Positions 8,098 to 17,201 of a DNA stretch of 64,000 nucleotides are shown here, piece after piece. Below the pieces are notes generated by a model, which saw only the letters and a program-made list of their open reading frames with translations, ran no database searches and was not told where the DNA came from. Position numbers and translations under genes: made by a program. Positions within the stretch are counted from its first letter, which is position 1. Every line of letters begins with the position of its first letter. The DNA is from Clostridium neonatale (GTDB taxonomy: Bacteria > Bacillota > Clostridia > Clostridiales > Clostridiaceae): the NCBI RefSeq assembly GCF_001458595.1, contig NZ_LN890325.1, forward strand, positions 62,324-126,323. The letters are read 5' to 3'.

Positions 8098-8991
8098 ATG
8101 AAACGTTTATTAGATTGTGACAGTAGTGATTTTTTATCAATGACTTCTAAGGAGTTAAAACAATCAATTTTAGCAGCAGAAGGGCGTACTATTTGTGCAG
8201 AAATGGTAGTAAGCCGTGAACCGTTAATGAATGGAATCACAAATGCAGAAGTGGCAAGAGCTAGTGGTGCAGACCTTATGTTATTAAATGGATTTGATTT
8301 ATTAAATCCCCAAATAGGCGGATTACCACAATGTAATGAGCCTATAAAAGAATTGAAAAGACTTGTTGGACGCCCAATAGGTGCAAATATCGAGCCAGTT
8401 GACTTAAATGCTGATATGCTTGAAAGTAGGTTAGAAATTCCAGAAGGACGTCAATGTTCAGAGAAAACATTACAAGCAGCACAAGAGTTAGGATTAGATT
8501 TTATTTGCTTGACTGGTAATCCAGGAACAGGTGTAACTAATAATGCTATTGTAAAAGCTATTGAGTTAGCTAAAAAACATTTTTCAGGATTAATCATTGC
8601 AGGCAAAATGCATGGGGCTGGTGTAAATGAGCCGATTTGTGATTTAAAGACTATTGAAGAATTCATAGATGCAGGAGCTGACATTATTCTTGTACCAGCA
8701 GTTGGTACAGTACCAGCATTTACAGAAGAGCAATTAATAAGTATCGTTAATTGTGCACATGAAAAAGGTGCTCTCGTTTTAACAGCGATTGGGACAAGTC
8801 AAGAAGGGTCTAGTAGTGCAGTGATTGAGCAATTTGGATTAAAGAATAAAGTATGTGGTGTAGATATACAACATATAGGAGATGCTGGATATTCTGGACT
8901 AGCACCTGTAGAAAATATTTTTGCATTATCATCTTCAATTAGAGGGATAAGACATACTTTAACAATGATATCACGTTCTATTAATAGATAG
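8098..8991 (+). CDS. DUF7916-type protein linked to a PTS EIIC
   Basis: A 297-residue soluble protein without signal peptide. The pattern of GADLMLLNGFDL, GANIEPVDL, GLDFICLTGNPGTGVTN, AGKMHGAG and GADIILVPAVGTVPAF resembles a phosphoenolpyruvate-mutase-like or other TIM barrel, as in proteins now grouped as DUF7916. Relatives are found beside cellobiose-type PTS genes and have no established reaction. An upstream in-frame ATG at 8083 overlaps the GGAGG site that serves the ATG at 8098, so 8098 is chosen. It lies 42 bases after the EIIC gene and is followed by a strong terminator, so the two form one operon. The family name is from memory; the fold is inferred. Confidence 0.65.
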   Translation: MKRLLDCDSSDFLSMTSKELKQSILAAEGRTICAEMVVSREPLMNGITNAEVARASGADLMLLNGFDLLNPQIGGLPQCNEPIKELKRLVGRPIGANIEPVDLNADMLESRLEIPEGRQCSEKTLQAAQELGLDFICLTGNPGTGVTNNAIVKAIELAKKHFSGLIIAGKMHGAGVNEPICDLKTIEEFIDAGADIILVPAVGTVPAFTEEQLISIVNCAHEKGALVLTAIGTSQEGSSSAVIEQFGLKNKVCGVDIQHIGDAGYSGLAPVENIFALSSSIRGIRHTLTMISRSINR

Positions 8992-9003
8992 ATATTATTA
9001 AAT

Positions 9004-9050
9004 AAAATTATAGACGGTTGTGGAATTCCGAAACCGTCTATAATTTTATA
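9004..9050 (+). terminator. Intrinsic terminator after DUF7916-type gene
   Basis: Arms 9004-9019 and 9032-9047 are perfect 16-base complements (core TATAGACGGTT). It ends the EIIC/DUF7916 operon 12 bases after the stop codon. Its A and T flanks let it work in both directions. Confidence 0.85.
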
Positions 9051-9187
9051 ATTTTAAGAGAAGTGGAATAGATAATATAAATGGAAATAAAATAGATTTA
9101 GCTATTACATCCACGGAATAGAAAGAGTATAAAGTAAAATTAAATTCAGGTAAGACTACAGCTATTTTGTATATTTATATATTCATA

Positions 9188-9808
9188 TTAATTTGTGATT
9201 GTGGCATCAATGATAAAAGCACTGTGATTGATTTTTTTCCAATTTGAAGGGGTAAAACCAGATGCATTAAGTAGCGAATAAATTTCATTTTTACTATAAA
9301 TTTTATAATCTCCAGAATTAGTTTTAGGAAGAAAATAGTTTAATATCTTTAAATACCATTCAAATGGAGCTGTTGGATCACCTAATATAAGAGTTCCAGA
9401 TGGAGTTAGTACACGTTTTATTTCTTTTAGAACTTTTTGTGGATTTGTATAGTGGTGAAATGAAGCATTACAAATAACGAGATCGAACTTATCATCATCA
9501 TAAGGCAAATTTTCAGAATCGCCTATATCTAATTGTACTTTATCGTTAAGTTTTTTCTGAGCTTCATAAATCATATTCTTAGAGAGATCTAGTCCAAAAA
9601 GATTAGCGTCTGTACAGTCACTAAGAATAGAGAGAATATTGCCATTTCCACAACCTAAATCTAAAATATCTTTAGGTTGTTTTTTTAAAACTCTATCTAT
9701 AATTTCATCATACATGCACTTTACAAATTTTCCATCATGGCTATTATTATAATTCTTAGCAATTTCATTAAAATGTAGTTCCGAATTCTTTTTTATATTA
9801 TTTTTCAT
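9188..9808 (-). CDS. Class I SAM-dependent methyltransferase
   Basis: A 206-residue protein with Rossmann methyltransferase motifs: motif I ILDLGCGNGNI at about residues 48-58, the acidic LFGLDLS end of strand 2, a DSENLPYDDDKFDLVICNASFHHY motif-IV region, and a PSGTLILGDPT strand. This is the UbiE/Methyltransf_11 type; the substrate is unknown. The open frame continues 43 codons upstream to 9937, but AAGGAG lies 9 bases before the ATG at 9808, so the shorter protein is preferred. It stands alone, convergent with the DUF7916 gene. Confidence 0.85.
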   Translation of the reverse strand: MKNNIKKNSELHFNEIAKNYNNSHDGKFVKCMYDEIIDRVLKKQPKDILDLGCGNGNILSILSDCTDANLFGLDLSKNMIYEAQKKLNDKVQLDIGDSENLPYDDDKFDLVICNASFHHYTNPQKVLKEIKRVLTPSGTLILGDPTAPFEWYLKILNYFLPKTNSGDYKIYSKNEIYSLLNASGFTPSNWKKINHSAFIIDATITN

Positions 9809-10307
9809 ATTCATCGACTCCTTAATTGAATTTATTTCATAAGCTTTCATACTTAATTCAATCTTTAATTCTTGGCAGTTTAACTTGAATTCTTTTCTTA
9901 GAGATTCAGTATTATGGTATTTGCCATCTAGAAACAATTATTTTTTAGAAACGCCATTTTTATGGGTTTAATTACAACATCATATCTGTATAGTATTGTT
10001 TAACCAAACAGGATTAATAAATCAATATGATCAGTTCCAAAAGTGTATTTTCATTTTGATTTTGTAGTGCAGAGATGTCTATTTTAGCCAAATATTTTTG
10101 ATTACATTTAATTTATAATATAGAAAAATTATACTATTGATTTTACCTCTCCCTCTGTTTTTGTCACTAGTTTTCCAAAATATGCTTTTTATTTGTAAAA
10201 TTTTATTAAATAACATTATACCATAATTATATGTTTTTCTCTTATTTTACCATAAGAATTACACTATTTTGACTTAATGTTAATTATCAAGAGAATTCCT
10301 AAAATGA
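9809..10307. other. Intergenic region with possible gene remnant
   Basis: About 500 bases with no convincing complete gene. On the minus strand the methyltransferase frame stays open from 9937 to 9809 and encodes a charged, helical stretch including LNCQELKIEL, which is not part of the methyltransferase fold. It could be the end of a broken gene or chance open frame. The rest is AT-rich and shows no clear hairpin. Confidence 0.3.
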
Positions 10308-11471
10308 CTAAATATCTAAAATTTTATTAGATTTTAATTTACTATTAGTTAATAAGAAAGAAGTTATAAATGAGACTAGAGGAACTGTTAATATAACTCC
10401 AATACTTCCTGATATGCCTTGCATTATTTCAATTCCAATTGAATACATGTTAATAATTTGATTATATTGCATATTATAAGAGTAGTTTAGAATAAGCGTA
10501 TTAATAGATCCACCTGTAAATGCTAATATAAGTGTGTTTGACATTGTCCCCATCATATCTTTACCAACGTTTATTCCAGATTTAAAAAGTTCCTTACCAG
10601 ATAAATCTGGATTTTTATCGTATATTTCATTAATTGTAGAAGCTACAGACATGCTAACATCCATTACAGCACCTAATGATGCAATTAATATACCTGCAAA
10701 TAGAAGGCCTCCAATTTTTAAATTAGTGTTATTTGCAACGAAGATTAATTCTTCAATTTCAGATACGTTATAGCCAGATATTTTAGCCAGATGTCCAAAG
10801 CCAGCTGCAAAAATTCCAGCAATAATAACTCCGATTACAGTACCCAACATAGCGCTTACTGATTTTATTGTTATTCCATCAATAAGATACATAGAGACAA
10901 TGGTTACGAGGATTACTACAATAACTGCTGATAGGAAAGGGGAGTATCCTCTATATATCATTGGAATGAACATAAATATTATGCAGATAAATGTGAAGAC
11001 TAAACCTATAGCAGATTTAAACCCTTTCTTACTGCCTATAATGCAAAGTATAAGTAAAAATAGTCCTATAAATCCATAAATAATAGGCGATCTATCATAG
11101 CCATAAACTGATGCAACATAATCATCTCCAGAAACACTTAATGAAACAATAACTCTCATATTTTCTTTACAATCAGCACCATATAAATACCCGTTAAAGC
11201 TTGAAGCATAGACATTCTTTCCACGATGTTCTCCACTGAGTATTTTAAGTTTAACTCTTTGTTTTCCGGATGATGAGCCATATTCGCTAGAGTTATCATC
11301 AATAACTTCTTGAACAACTGCTTTCTCAAAACTGGTATTTTGCCTGTTTATAAGTTGAGCCTTATCAATTTGATTAAACAAATATAAGAATATGAAAAAG
11401 CATATTCCAAGTAAAAGAATTATCCCATGTCTTAAGCTAGCATGTTTATCATTAAATAATTTTGAAATCAT
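10308..11471 (-). CDS. YibE/F-like multi-spanning membrane protein
   Basis: A 387-residue protein with an N-terminal membrane anchor, an extracytoplasmic region (about 40-110, with KILSGEHRGKNVYAS) and seven or eight C-terminal membrane segments carrying GGLLFAGILIASLGAVMDVSMSVAS in pieces and ISGSIGVILTVPLVSF. This is the arrangement of YibE/F family proteins, whose function is unknown. A TGGAGGG site before the ATG at 11471 sets the start; an in-frame ATG 11 codons upstream lacks one. It lies about 100 bases downstream of the phosphatase gene, behind a terminator. Confidence 0.82.
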   Translation of the reverse strand: MISKLFNDKHASLRHGIILLLGICFFIFLYLFNQIDKAQLINRQNTSFEKAVVQEVIDDNSSEYGSSSGKQRVKLKILSGEHRGKNVYASSFNGYLYGADCKENMRVIVSLSVSGDDYVASVYGYDRSPIIYGFIGLFLLILCIIGSKKGFKSAIGLVFTFICIIFMFIPMIYRGYSPFLSAVIVVILVTIVSMYLIDGITIKSVSAMLGTVIGVIIAGIFAAGFGHLAKISGYNVSEIEELIFVANNTNLKIGGLLFAGILIASLGAVMDVSMSVASTINEIYDKNPDLSGKELFKSGINVGKDMMGTMSNTLILAFTGGSINTLILNYSYNMQYNQIINMYSIGIEIMQGISGSIGVILTVPLVSFITSFLLTNSKLKSNKILDI

Positions 11472-11520
11472 TAAAAGCCCTCCAATTTTATAATTAAGAT
11501 GCAAATAATTAATTAAATAA

Positions 11521-11570
11521 AAAGAGTGCCGTATTTGATTAATAATTAATCATGTAACGACACCCTTTTT
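11521..11570 (-). terminator. Terminator after metallophosphoesterase gene
   Basis: An interrupted stem pairs AAAGAGTGCCGT (from about 11521) with ACGACACCCTTT (to about 11568), with an inner GATTAAT/ATTAATC stem, and gives a T-rich end on the minus strand. It lies 5 bases past the phosphatase stop codon. Confidence 0.7.
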
Positions 11571-11574
11571 ACTA

Positions 11575-13083
11575 CTATTTAGTTTTGGTAATTGTAAATG
11601 TATCGTCTATTTTTTCACCATTGTCTGTTCTATATGTGTTTATTGTAAATGTATTATCAGTAATATCTACTATAGAATATGTTGGAACATCTTCTTGCCA
11701 TCTTGCAGCAATATATGATTGTTGAGTTTGAACTAAATCATAGTATTTGCTACCAGAACCAGAGTTTGCAGCCATGTATAATATTCCATCGGGATTAGTT
11801 ACATTTATAGATTTATTAGTTACAGCCGATGGATCTTCAATACTTGTTAAATATTCATTATATTTAGAATCAATAGGAGTTTCTCCATCTATATATGCAT
11901 CAAATTCATCTTCTGTAATAAGTTTAGATTCATTTTTAGATCCACCTTTTAAGATGAAAGATCTTGAATAAGTATGATCATGTCCTGTCAATACAACATC
12001 AACATTATTATCTTCTAAAATTGGAATTAAGCTGTATCTTAAGTTTACTATTTCTGGTTCATTAGAATGTTCACCAGAACCGTAGATATCTTGGTGTAAA
12101 GTAACTATTCTCCATTTAGCATCTTTATTTTCGCTAATAGCTTTTTCTATTAATTTTTTATGTTCAGCAATGTTAAGATTATTAGTGTTTAGCATTATAA
12201 ATAATGCATCACCATATGAATAATAGTAATCTCCGCCTGCCATAGTAGAACCTAATTCAGAAGCATTTGGATTATTGAAATGGAAAGAGTAGTTTCCGCT
12301 TGGAGCATCATGATTTCCTATTGCTGTAGCAACTGGAAGTGATTTTAATAAGCTTGGGCTTAAGTAACCAGCATATTCAATTTCGTTTTTATCATATGTT
12401 TTAGAGGCATTTTTCTTATCTCTTGATTGAATTTGGTCACCAGCTGAAAGCATAAAGCTAGCATTTGGCTGTTTTTCCAAAGCTTTTTTTATTGTGTTAT
12501 TCCAGTTAAAGCTATCATTTCTTGTAGCTTTATCTTGGCCCTGTTCTTCTGATGAACCTGTAGCAATATTTTCACTTGATGATCCTATTTGAGGATCTCC
12601 TACAAATATGAAAGAGAATCCATCGCTGCTATTTTTAGTTTCGTATTTTATTGGAGCAAGCCATTTACCATCAACTTCGTAGCTGTAATAGTAGTTTGTC
12701 CCACTTTGGAGATTTTTTACTGTAGCTTTATTAGAAATAAATCCTTCAACAGCATCTTCATGAGAAACATTGATTTCATCTGAGTCTGTTAAATTAATGC
12801 TTTTACCAAATCTTAAATGCGGTGTAGCATCATTTTCCTTTGAATACCATGCAAAATTTAATTCTGATTCGTCTTTTCCGGGAGTTAAGGAGATTTGAGT
12901 AGGATTATTTTTTATACTTTCCCATTCCTTGCACCATTTATCCCAGTCCCCATTTGCGGCAGCAGTTGTTTTGCTTGCTTCAGTCCAGCCATCATTATCA
13001 GCTGCAAAAGAATAGATGCTTGCAGTTAAAAGCATCGTCGTAGTTAATATAAGTGTTATTAATTTCTTAGTACGTTTTATCAT
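11575..13083 (-). CDS. Secreted purple-acid-phosphatase-like metallophosphoesterase
   Basis: A 502-residue protein with a Sec signal peptide (residues 1-27, KRTKK then a hydrophobic core, likely cleavage after SFA). Residues about 60-150 form a fibronectin-like purple-acid-phosphatase N-domain, and 157-375 form a calcineurin-like domain with metal-binding motifs GDPQ (162-165), GDQ (215-217), GNHD (256-259), LH (329-330) and GHDH (367-370). It should hydrolyse phosphate esters outside the cell using a dinuclear metal centre. The presence of all motifs suggests an active enzyme. It stands alone with its own terminator, and regulation by phosphate is plausible but no Pho box was identified. Confidence 0.9.
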   Translation of the reverse strand: MIKRTKKLITLILTTTMLLTASIYSFAADNDGWTEASKTTAAANGDWDKWCKEWESIKNNPTQISLTPGKDESELNFAWYSKENDATPHLRFGKSINLTDSDEINVSHEDAVEGFISNKATVKNLQSGTNYYYSYEVDGKWLAPIKYETKNSSDGFSFIFVGDPQIGSSSENIATGSSEEQGQDKATRNDSFNWNNTIKKALEKQPNASFMLSAGDQIQSRDKKNASKTYDKNEIEYAGYLSPSLLKSLPVATAIGNHDAPSGNYSFHFNNPNASELGSTMAGGDYYYSYGDALFIMLNTNNLNIAEHKKLIEKAISENKDAKWRIVTLHQDIYGSGEHSNEPEIVNLRYSLIPILEDNNVDVVLTGHDHTYSRSFILKGGSKNESKLITEDEFDAYIDGETPIDSKYNEYLTSIEDPSAVTNKSINVTNPDGILYMAANSGSGSKYYDLVQTQQSYIAARWQEDVPTYSIVDITDNTFTINTYRTDNGEKIDDTFTITKTK

Positions 13084-13281
13084 TATGATTTCTCCTTTAT
13101 ATAAATAAATATCTCCTTATTCATTTTATTTCATATAAATTTATAACTGAATAAATATTAAGAAATGATAACAATTTTAACTAATCAACAACAGAATATA
13201 TTAATTTATAACATAGAGAACATTAATTTTAACTTGCTATAGGTCTATTATTAGAACGAGTTTTTATTATAAAAAATACAA

Positions 13282-13379
13282 GAGACTGTTGCAAAAGATT
13301 AAATAATACTATGGATTATTGAACATTTAAATTTCAATAATATATTCATAGTGATTACATTTCTTAATGCGACAGTCTC
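13282..13379. repeat. Long imperfect inverted repeat in intergenic region
   Basis: Arms 13282-13293 (GAGACTGTTGCA) and 13368-13379 (TGCGACAGTCTC) pair with one G-T, and an inner pair (13309-13323 with 13333-13351) extends the structure. The 98-base foldback lies in the 430-base gap between the phosphatase and acetyltransferase genes, neither of which ends nearby. It could be a small repeat element or a structured RNA; nothing else is apparent in the gap. Confidence 0.5.
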
Positions 13380-13516
13380 ATGTTCATGAGCAAGTATGTT
13401 ATTAATCATTACCATATATGTTATTTATAGTTTATTTTTCATATAATTTAAGAGATCATAAGGTAATTGAAACTATAATTGATTATTAATTATTGATAAT
13501 CGAAAAATGCAATACA

Positions 13517-14125
13517 TTAATAGTCATTAACATCAAATTCTCTATCTTTGAAGTAATATTTTCTATCATCTTCTGTTATTTCACGTATGATTCTACATGG
13601 ATTTCCTACTGCAATTACATTATCAGGTATGTCTTTAGTAACAACACTTCCAGAACCTATAACAACATTATTACCAATATGCACGCCGGGATTTATAACA
13701 ACACTTCCTCCAACCCATACGTTATCTCCAATTGTTATGCCTATTCCATACTCATAGCCAGAATTTCTTGACTCAGGATGGATTGGATGGCCAGCTGTAT
13801 AAATAGATACATTTGGTGCAAACATAACATTAGTACCTATTTTAACTTTGCCTACATCAAGTATTACGCAATTGAAATTTGCATAAAAGTTTTCGCCAAC
13901 TTCTATATTTTTTCCGTAGTCGCAATGAAATGGAGGTTCGATAAATATATCTTTTCCACATTTGCCTACGATATCTTTAATCATTGCTTTCATTTCATCT
14001 TTTTTATCAGGTGAACATGAATTGAATTTATGAATTTTAAGTCTTAAATCTAATCTTTCTTCACTAAGGCCATCAAGCCAAGCCTTATATGGCAGACCTG
14101 CTAACATTCTTTCTTTTTGATTCAT
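13517..14125 (-). CDS. Maltose/galactoside O-acetyltransferase family protein
   Basis: A 202-residue left-handed beta-helix acetyltransferase. It begins with the MaaT N-terminal domain (QKERMLAGLPYKAW, residues 3-16), followed by hexapeptide repeats (KIGTNVMFAPNVSIYTAGHP, IGDNVWVGGSVVINPGVHIG) and the conserved GNPCRIIRE end. The catalytic histidine lies in the TAGHP motif. It transfers acetyl from acetyl-CoA to maltose, glucose or related sugars in the cytoplasm, a proposed detoxification of non-metabolised sugars. It lies downstream of the alpha-glucosidase gene on the same strand, separated by 280 bases that contain two hairpins. Confidence 0.9.
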   Translation of the reverse strand: MNQKERMLAGLPYKAWLDGLSEERLDLRLKIHKFNSCSPDKKDEMKAMIKDIVGKCGKDIFIEPPFHCDYGKNIEVGENFYANFNCVILDVGKVKIGTNVMFAPNVSIYTAGHPIHPESRNSGYEYGIGITIGDNVWVGGSVVINPGVHIGNNVVIGSGSVVTKDIPDNVIAVGNPCRIIREITEDDRKYYFKDREFDVNDY

Positions 14126-14194
14126 ATTATTATACTCCTTTTATTATTCTCTTTTTAATATACTCAATTAATATTAAATTATCGTGTAAAGTAC

Positions 14195-14238
14195 TAATTC
14201 ATTAATCTATTTCAATTTAGAAATAGATTAATGAATTA
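14195..14238. terminator. 19-bp perfect hairpin downstream of alpha-glucosidase gene
   Basis: Arms 14195-14213 and 14220-14238 are perfect complements around a 6-base loop. No strong T run follows on either strand. It may be a terminator for the GH13 gene or an mRNA-stabilising stem between that gene and the acetyltransferase gene. Confidence 0.5.
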
Positions 14239-14304
14239 AAATATATTTATAAAATTTATGGTAAAGGTATTTTATAGCGTTAGTTTATTTAATTATATAG
14301 GGGT

Positions 14305-14353
14305 AATTCACTAATCTATATTTCATTTTGTATAAAAATTTAGATGAGTGAAT
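14305..14353. repeat. Second hairpin related in sequence to the 14195 hairpin
   Basis: AATTCACTAATCTA (14305-14318) pairs with TAGATGAGTGAAT (14341-14353) with one mismatch. The arm resembles the arm of the neighbouring hairpin (ATTCATTAATCTA), so this 280-base gap holds two copies of a similar palindrome. Confidence 0.5.
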
Positions 14354-14405
14354 CAAATTTATATGAAAATTACTATTAGCCGTTATTAAATAATTGATAT
14401 TAAAG

Positions 14406-16079
14406 TTATTTATTCATTAAAAGAATTACTACTTCACATGATTTTAGGTTAAGTTCATGATCAGCTGATAATCTAGGATTCATGTTAGATAATAAAATTT
14501 TATTATTGTCTCTTTCTAACTCTAAAGTAGTGTCAGTTTCACCAAAATTAGCTGCAACTAAAATCTTCATATTATCTAATTCTCTGTAGAATGCAAAGAT
14601 TTTATTCTTATCTAAATATGCTGGCTCAAAATCACCATAAGTGAATATTTCGTTATATTCTTTAGACTTTCTAAGAGCAACTAATTTTCTGTAATATTTA
14701 AGTATTGAATCTTCATTATTTATTTGTGATTCAACATTGATTTCTTTATAGTTTGGATTGACTTTAATCCATGGTGTTCCTTCAGAGAAACCAGCATTTT
14801 TACTATCTGACCATTGCATTGGAGTTCTAGCATTATCTCTGCTACGATCACAACATATTTTTAGTGCTTCCTCACTACTTAAGCCTGCATCTATTGATAC
14901 TTGGTATTGATTCTTTGATTCAAGATCATCATATTCATCAAAGCTGTCCATAGGACAATTTCTCATTCCTATTTCTTGTCCTTGATATATAAATGGTAAG
15001 CCTCTAAGTAGGATATTTGTAGTTGCAAGCATCTTTACTCCAGCATCATTTGAAGCATAGTCTGGAAGATAACGAGATGCACCTCTTGGCTCATCATGGT
15101 TCTCAATAATATTAGCTAAAAAGCCAACTTTTTTACATTTCATTTGAGAGTCAAAGATGGCATTTCTCCAAGCAGTGAATTCAAAAGGTTTTGAGTCATA
15201 CCATCCATGTTCTCCTTCTGCAACACAATGTGCAGAGAAATCAAACATTGTTGAGAAATGACCATTATCACCAATAAATTCAGGAAGCTCATCTTCATGC
15301 ATATTGAAGACTTCAGCAACTGTGAAGGCATCATATTTATCAAAGGTTTTACGTTTCATTTCTTCAAGCAATTCACCAACACCATCAACTTCTTCAACCA
15401 TTTTTGTTATGCTAGCAAGTCCATCTGGTCCATCTGGCTCAAAACTTGGAAAGTCTAAATCTTTTTTGATATTTATAATAGCATCAATACGGAATCCAGC
15501 AAGCCCCTTATCAAGCCACCAATTTATCATTTTGAATAACTCGTCTTTAACTTTAGGATTTTCCCAATTAAGATCGGGTTGTTCCTTAGCAAATGCATGT
15601 AGATAATATTTATTTGTTCCAGGCACTGGCTCCCAGGCACTTCCACCAAAGTAAGAACGGTAATTGCTTGGGGGATTTCTATTTTTACCTTCTCTAAAAT
15701 AGAAATAATCAGCATATTCGCCATCAGGATCAGCCAATGCTTTTTGGAACCATTCATGTTTGTCAGAACAGTGATTTATTACAAGATCCATTACAATATG
15801 CATTTCTCTCTTTTTAGCTTCTTCAAGCAATTCATCAAAGTCTTCCATTGTCCCAAATTCCGGTGCAATACTGTAATAATCTGATATATCATAGCCTTGG
15901 TCTACGAATGGAGATTTGTACATAGGTGAAATCCAGATTATATCTATGCCCAATTCTTTTAAATAGTCTAATTTTTCTATAATTCCACGAATATCACCGA
16001 TACCATCATTATTTGTATCATTAAAACTTTTTGGATATATTTGATAAGCTACTTTATCATGCCACCATTGTTTTTTCAT
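14406..16079 (-). CDS. GH13 alpha-glucosidase (oligo-1,6-glucosidase-like)
   Basis: A 557-residue cytoplasmic GH13 enzyme with WWHDKVAYQIYPKSF at the N-terminus and catalytic residues Asp199 (GFRIDA), Glu256 (TVAEVF) and Asp329 (ENHDEP). The full length is typical of MalL, DexB or TreC relatives. It releases glucose from short alpha-glucans or isomaltose-type sugars. The residue after the nucleophile is Ala200; many alpha-1,6-specific relatives have Val there, so alpha-1,4 or mixed specificity is possible. No signal peptide. AGGAGG before the ATG. It lies between an AraC gene and a sugar acetyltransferase gene on the same strand. Trehalose-6-phosphate hydrolase is a less likely alternative. 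Confidence 0.9.
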   Translation of the reverse strand: MKKQWWHDKVAYQIYPKSFNDTNNDGIGDIRGIIEKLDYLKELGIDIIWISPMYKSPFVDQGYDISDYYSIAPEFGTMEDFDELLEEAKKREMHIVMDLVINHCSDKHEWFQKALADPDGEYADYFYFREGKNRNPPSNYRSYFGGSAWEPVPGTNKYYLHAFAKEQPDLNWENPKVKDELFKMINWWLDKGLAGFRIDAIINIKKDLDFPSFEPDGPDGLASITKMVEEVDGVGELLEEMKRKTFDKYDAFTVAEVFNMHEDELPEFIGDNGHFSTMFDFSAHCVAEGEHGWYDSKPFEFTAWRNAIFDSQMKCKKVGFLANIIENHDEPRGASRYLPDYASNDAGVKMLATTNILLRGLPFIYQGQEIGMRNCPMDSFDEYDDLESKNQYQVSIDAGLSSEEALKICCDRSRDNARTPMQWSDSKNAGFSEGTPWIKVNPNYKEINVESQINNEDSILKYYRKLVALRKSKEYNEIFTYGDFEPAYLDKNKIFAFYRELDNMKILVAANFGETDTTLELERDNNKILLSNMNPRLSADHELNLKSCEVVILLMNK

Positions 16080-16280
16080 AAAAAATCCTCCTGTTTAAAT
16101 TAAAATCATATATGTTAGCTACAAATTAAAAAATGTATTTCTTATCTTTTTAATATAACTGTATTATATATTTTTAATGGGAGAATTACTTATATAATTC
16201 CGCATAAAAAGTTACACTATTTTGACTTCTTATTTTTATCTATATTTTTAAAGAAATAGTATAAAATACAATAAAAAAAT

Positions 16281-16317
16281 AAACCTGACAAAAGCTTAAT
16301 TAATTTTTGTCAGATTT
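16281..16317 (-). terminator. Terminator after AraC gene (minus strand)
   Basis: Arms 16281-16293 and 16305-16317 pair over 13 bases with one mismatch (core TGACAAAA), followed on the minus strand by TTTATTTTTTTATT. It lies just past the AraC stop codon and isolates that gene from the GH13 gene. Confidence 0.8.
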
Positions 16318-16322
16318 ATTTT

Positions 16323-17201
16323 CTAAATTTGATTTCTATGATCTTTTCTATACTCTGATGGAGAAACATTTTTTTGCTCTTTAAATCTTTTAATAAAATA
16401 TCCAATATTGTCATAACCACAACATATTGCTATATCTATAATTTTTGTATCTGTTTTTATAAGACACTCAGCAGCTTTTTCTATTCGGATTTCATTTATA
16501 TATTCAGTAAGTGTTTTTCCTATAAGTTTTTTAAAATATCTACAGAAGTATTGCGTGTTCATGCCTACAAGACCTGCAATTTCGTCTAAGGAAATTCTTT
16601 GACTGTAATTTTTACGAATAAAAGTAAGAACTATTTTTATGTTTTCCAGCTTATATGTATCACTTTCTTCTGTGTTATCAGCATTTAAAAAACTGTCATT
16701 TTCATAAAGGCATGCTATAAGCTGATATAAATATGATTTCACCTTCATATAAGAACTTAATTCATCATTATCCGATTCCTTAATAATCTTTTCATATAAT
16801 TTTTTAACAGGTTTCCATATAGGATTATCTTCTAATATAAAAGGTGGAAATTGAATTTTTCCTTCAATAAGAGGTCTGATAATTTTGTATTGTATAGCAT
16901 CAAAGTATTCAAAGCTGAGCATTTTTAAATCAAATACCACAGCAGATTCATTACATCCACCATCACTTACAATTGAATGAATATCACCAGAATTTATAAA
17001 CATAAATGTAGGTTCTGTAATTTTATATTCCTTCATATTTGATGTTACAGTAAATGAACCTTTTTTGAAGAAAATTAACTCGGTTTCATCATGCCAGTGT
17101 AGGTTAACGATAAATTGTTTATCTGAATTCCATTTATAATTGGCTAATGGAAAGTTCACAGTACCATGTGTGATATTTTCCTTCAACTCTTCCTTTTCCA
17201 T
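16323..17201 (-). CDS. AraC family transcriptional regulator with cupin sensor
   Basis: A 292-residue protein with an N-terminal cupin-like sensor (about 20-110, with LHWHDETELIFFKKGSF) and a C-terminal AraC double helix-turn-helix (about 190-288, with ISLDEIAGLVGMNTQYFCRYFKKLIGKTLTEYI in segments and IAICCGYDNIGYFIKRFKEQ). Such regulators activate sugar genes when they bind a sugar. It is upstream of the GH13 gene on the same strand and divergent from a second AraC gene, so it may control either or itself. Confidence 0.9.
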   Translation of the reverse strand: MEKEELKENITHGTVNFPLANYKWNSDKQFIVNLHWHDETELIFFKKGSFTVTSNMKEYKITEPTFMFINSGDIHSIVSDGGCNESAVVFDLKMLSFEYFDAIQYKIIRPLIEGKIQFPPFILEDNPIWKPVKKLYEKIIKESDNDELSSYMKVKSYLYQLIACLYENDSFLNADNTEESDTYKLENIKIVLTFIRKNYSQRISLDEIAGLVGMNTQYFCRYFKKLIGKTLTEYINEIRIEKAAECLIKTDTKIIDIAICCGYDNIGYFIKRFKEQKNVSPSEYRKDHRNQI

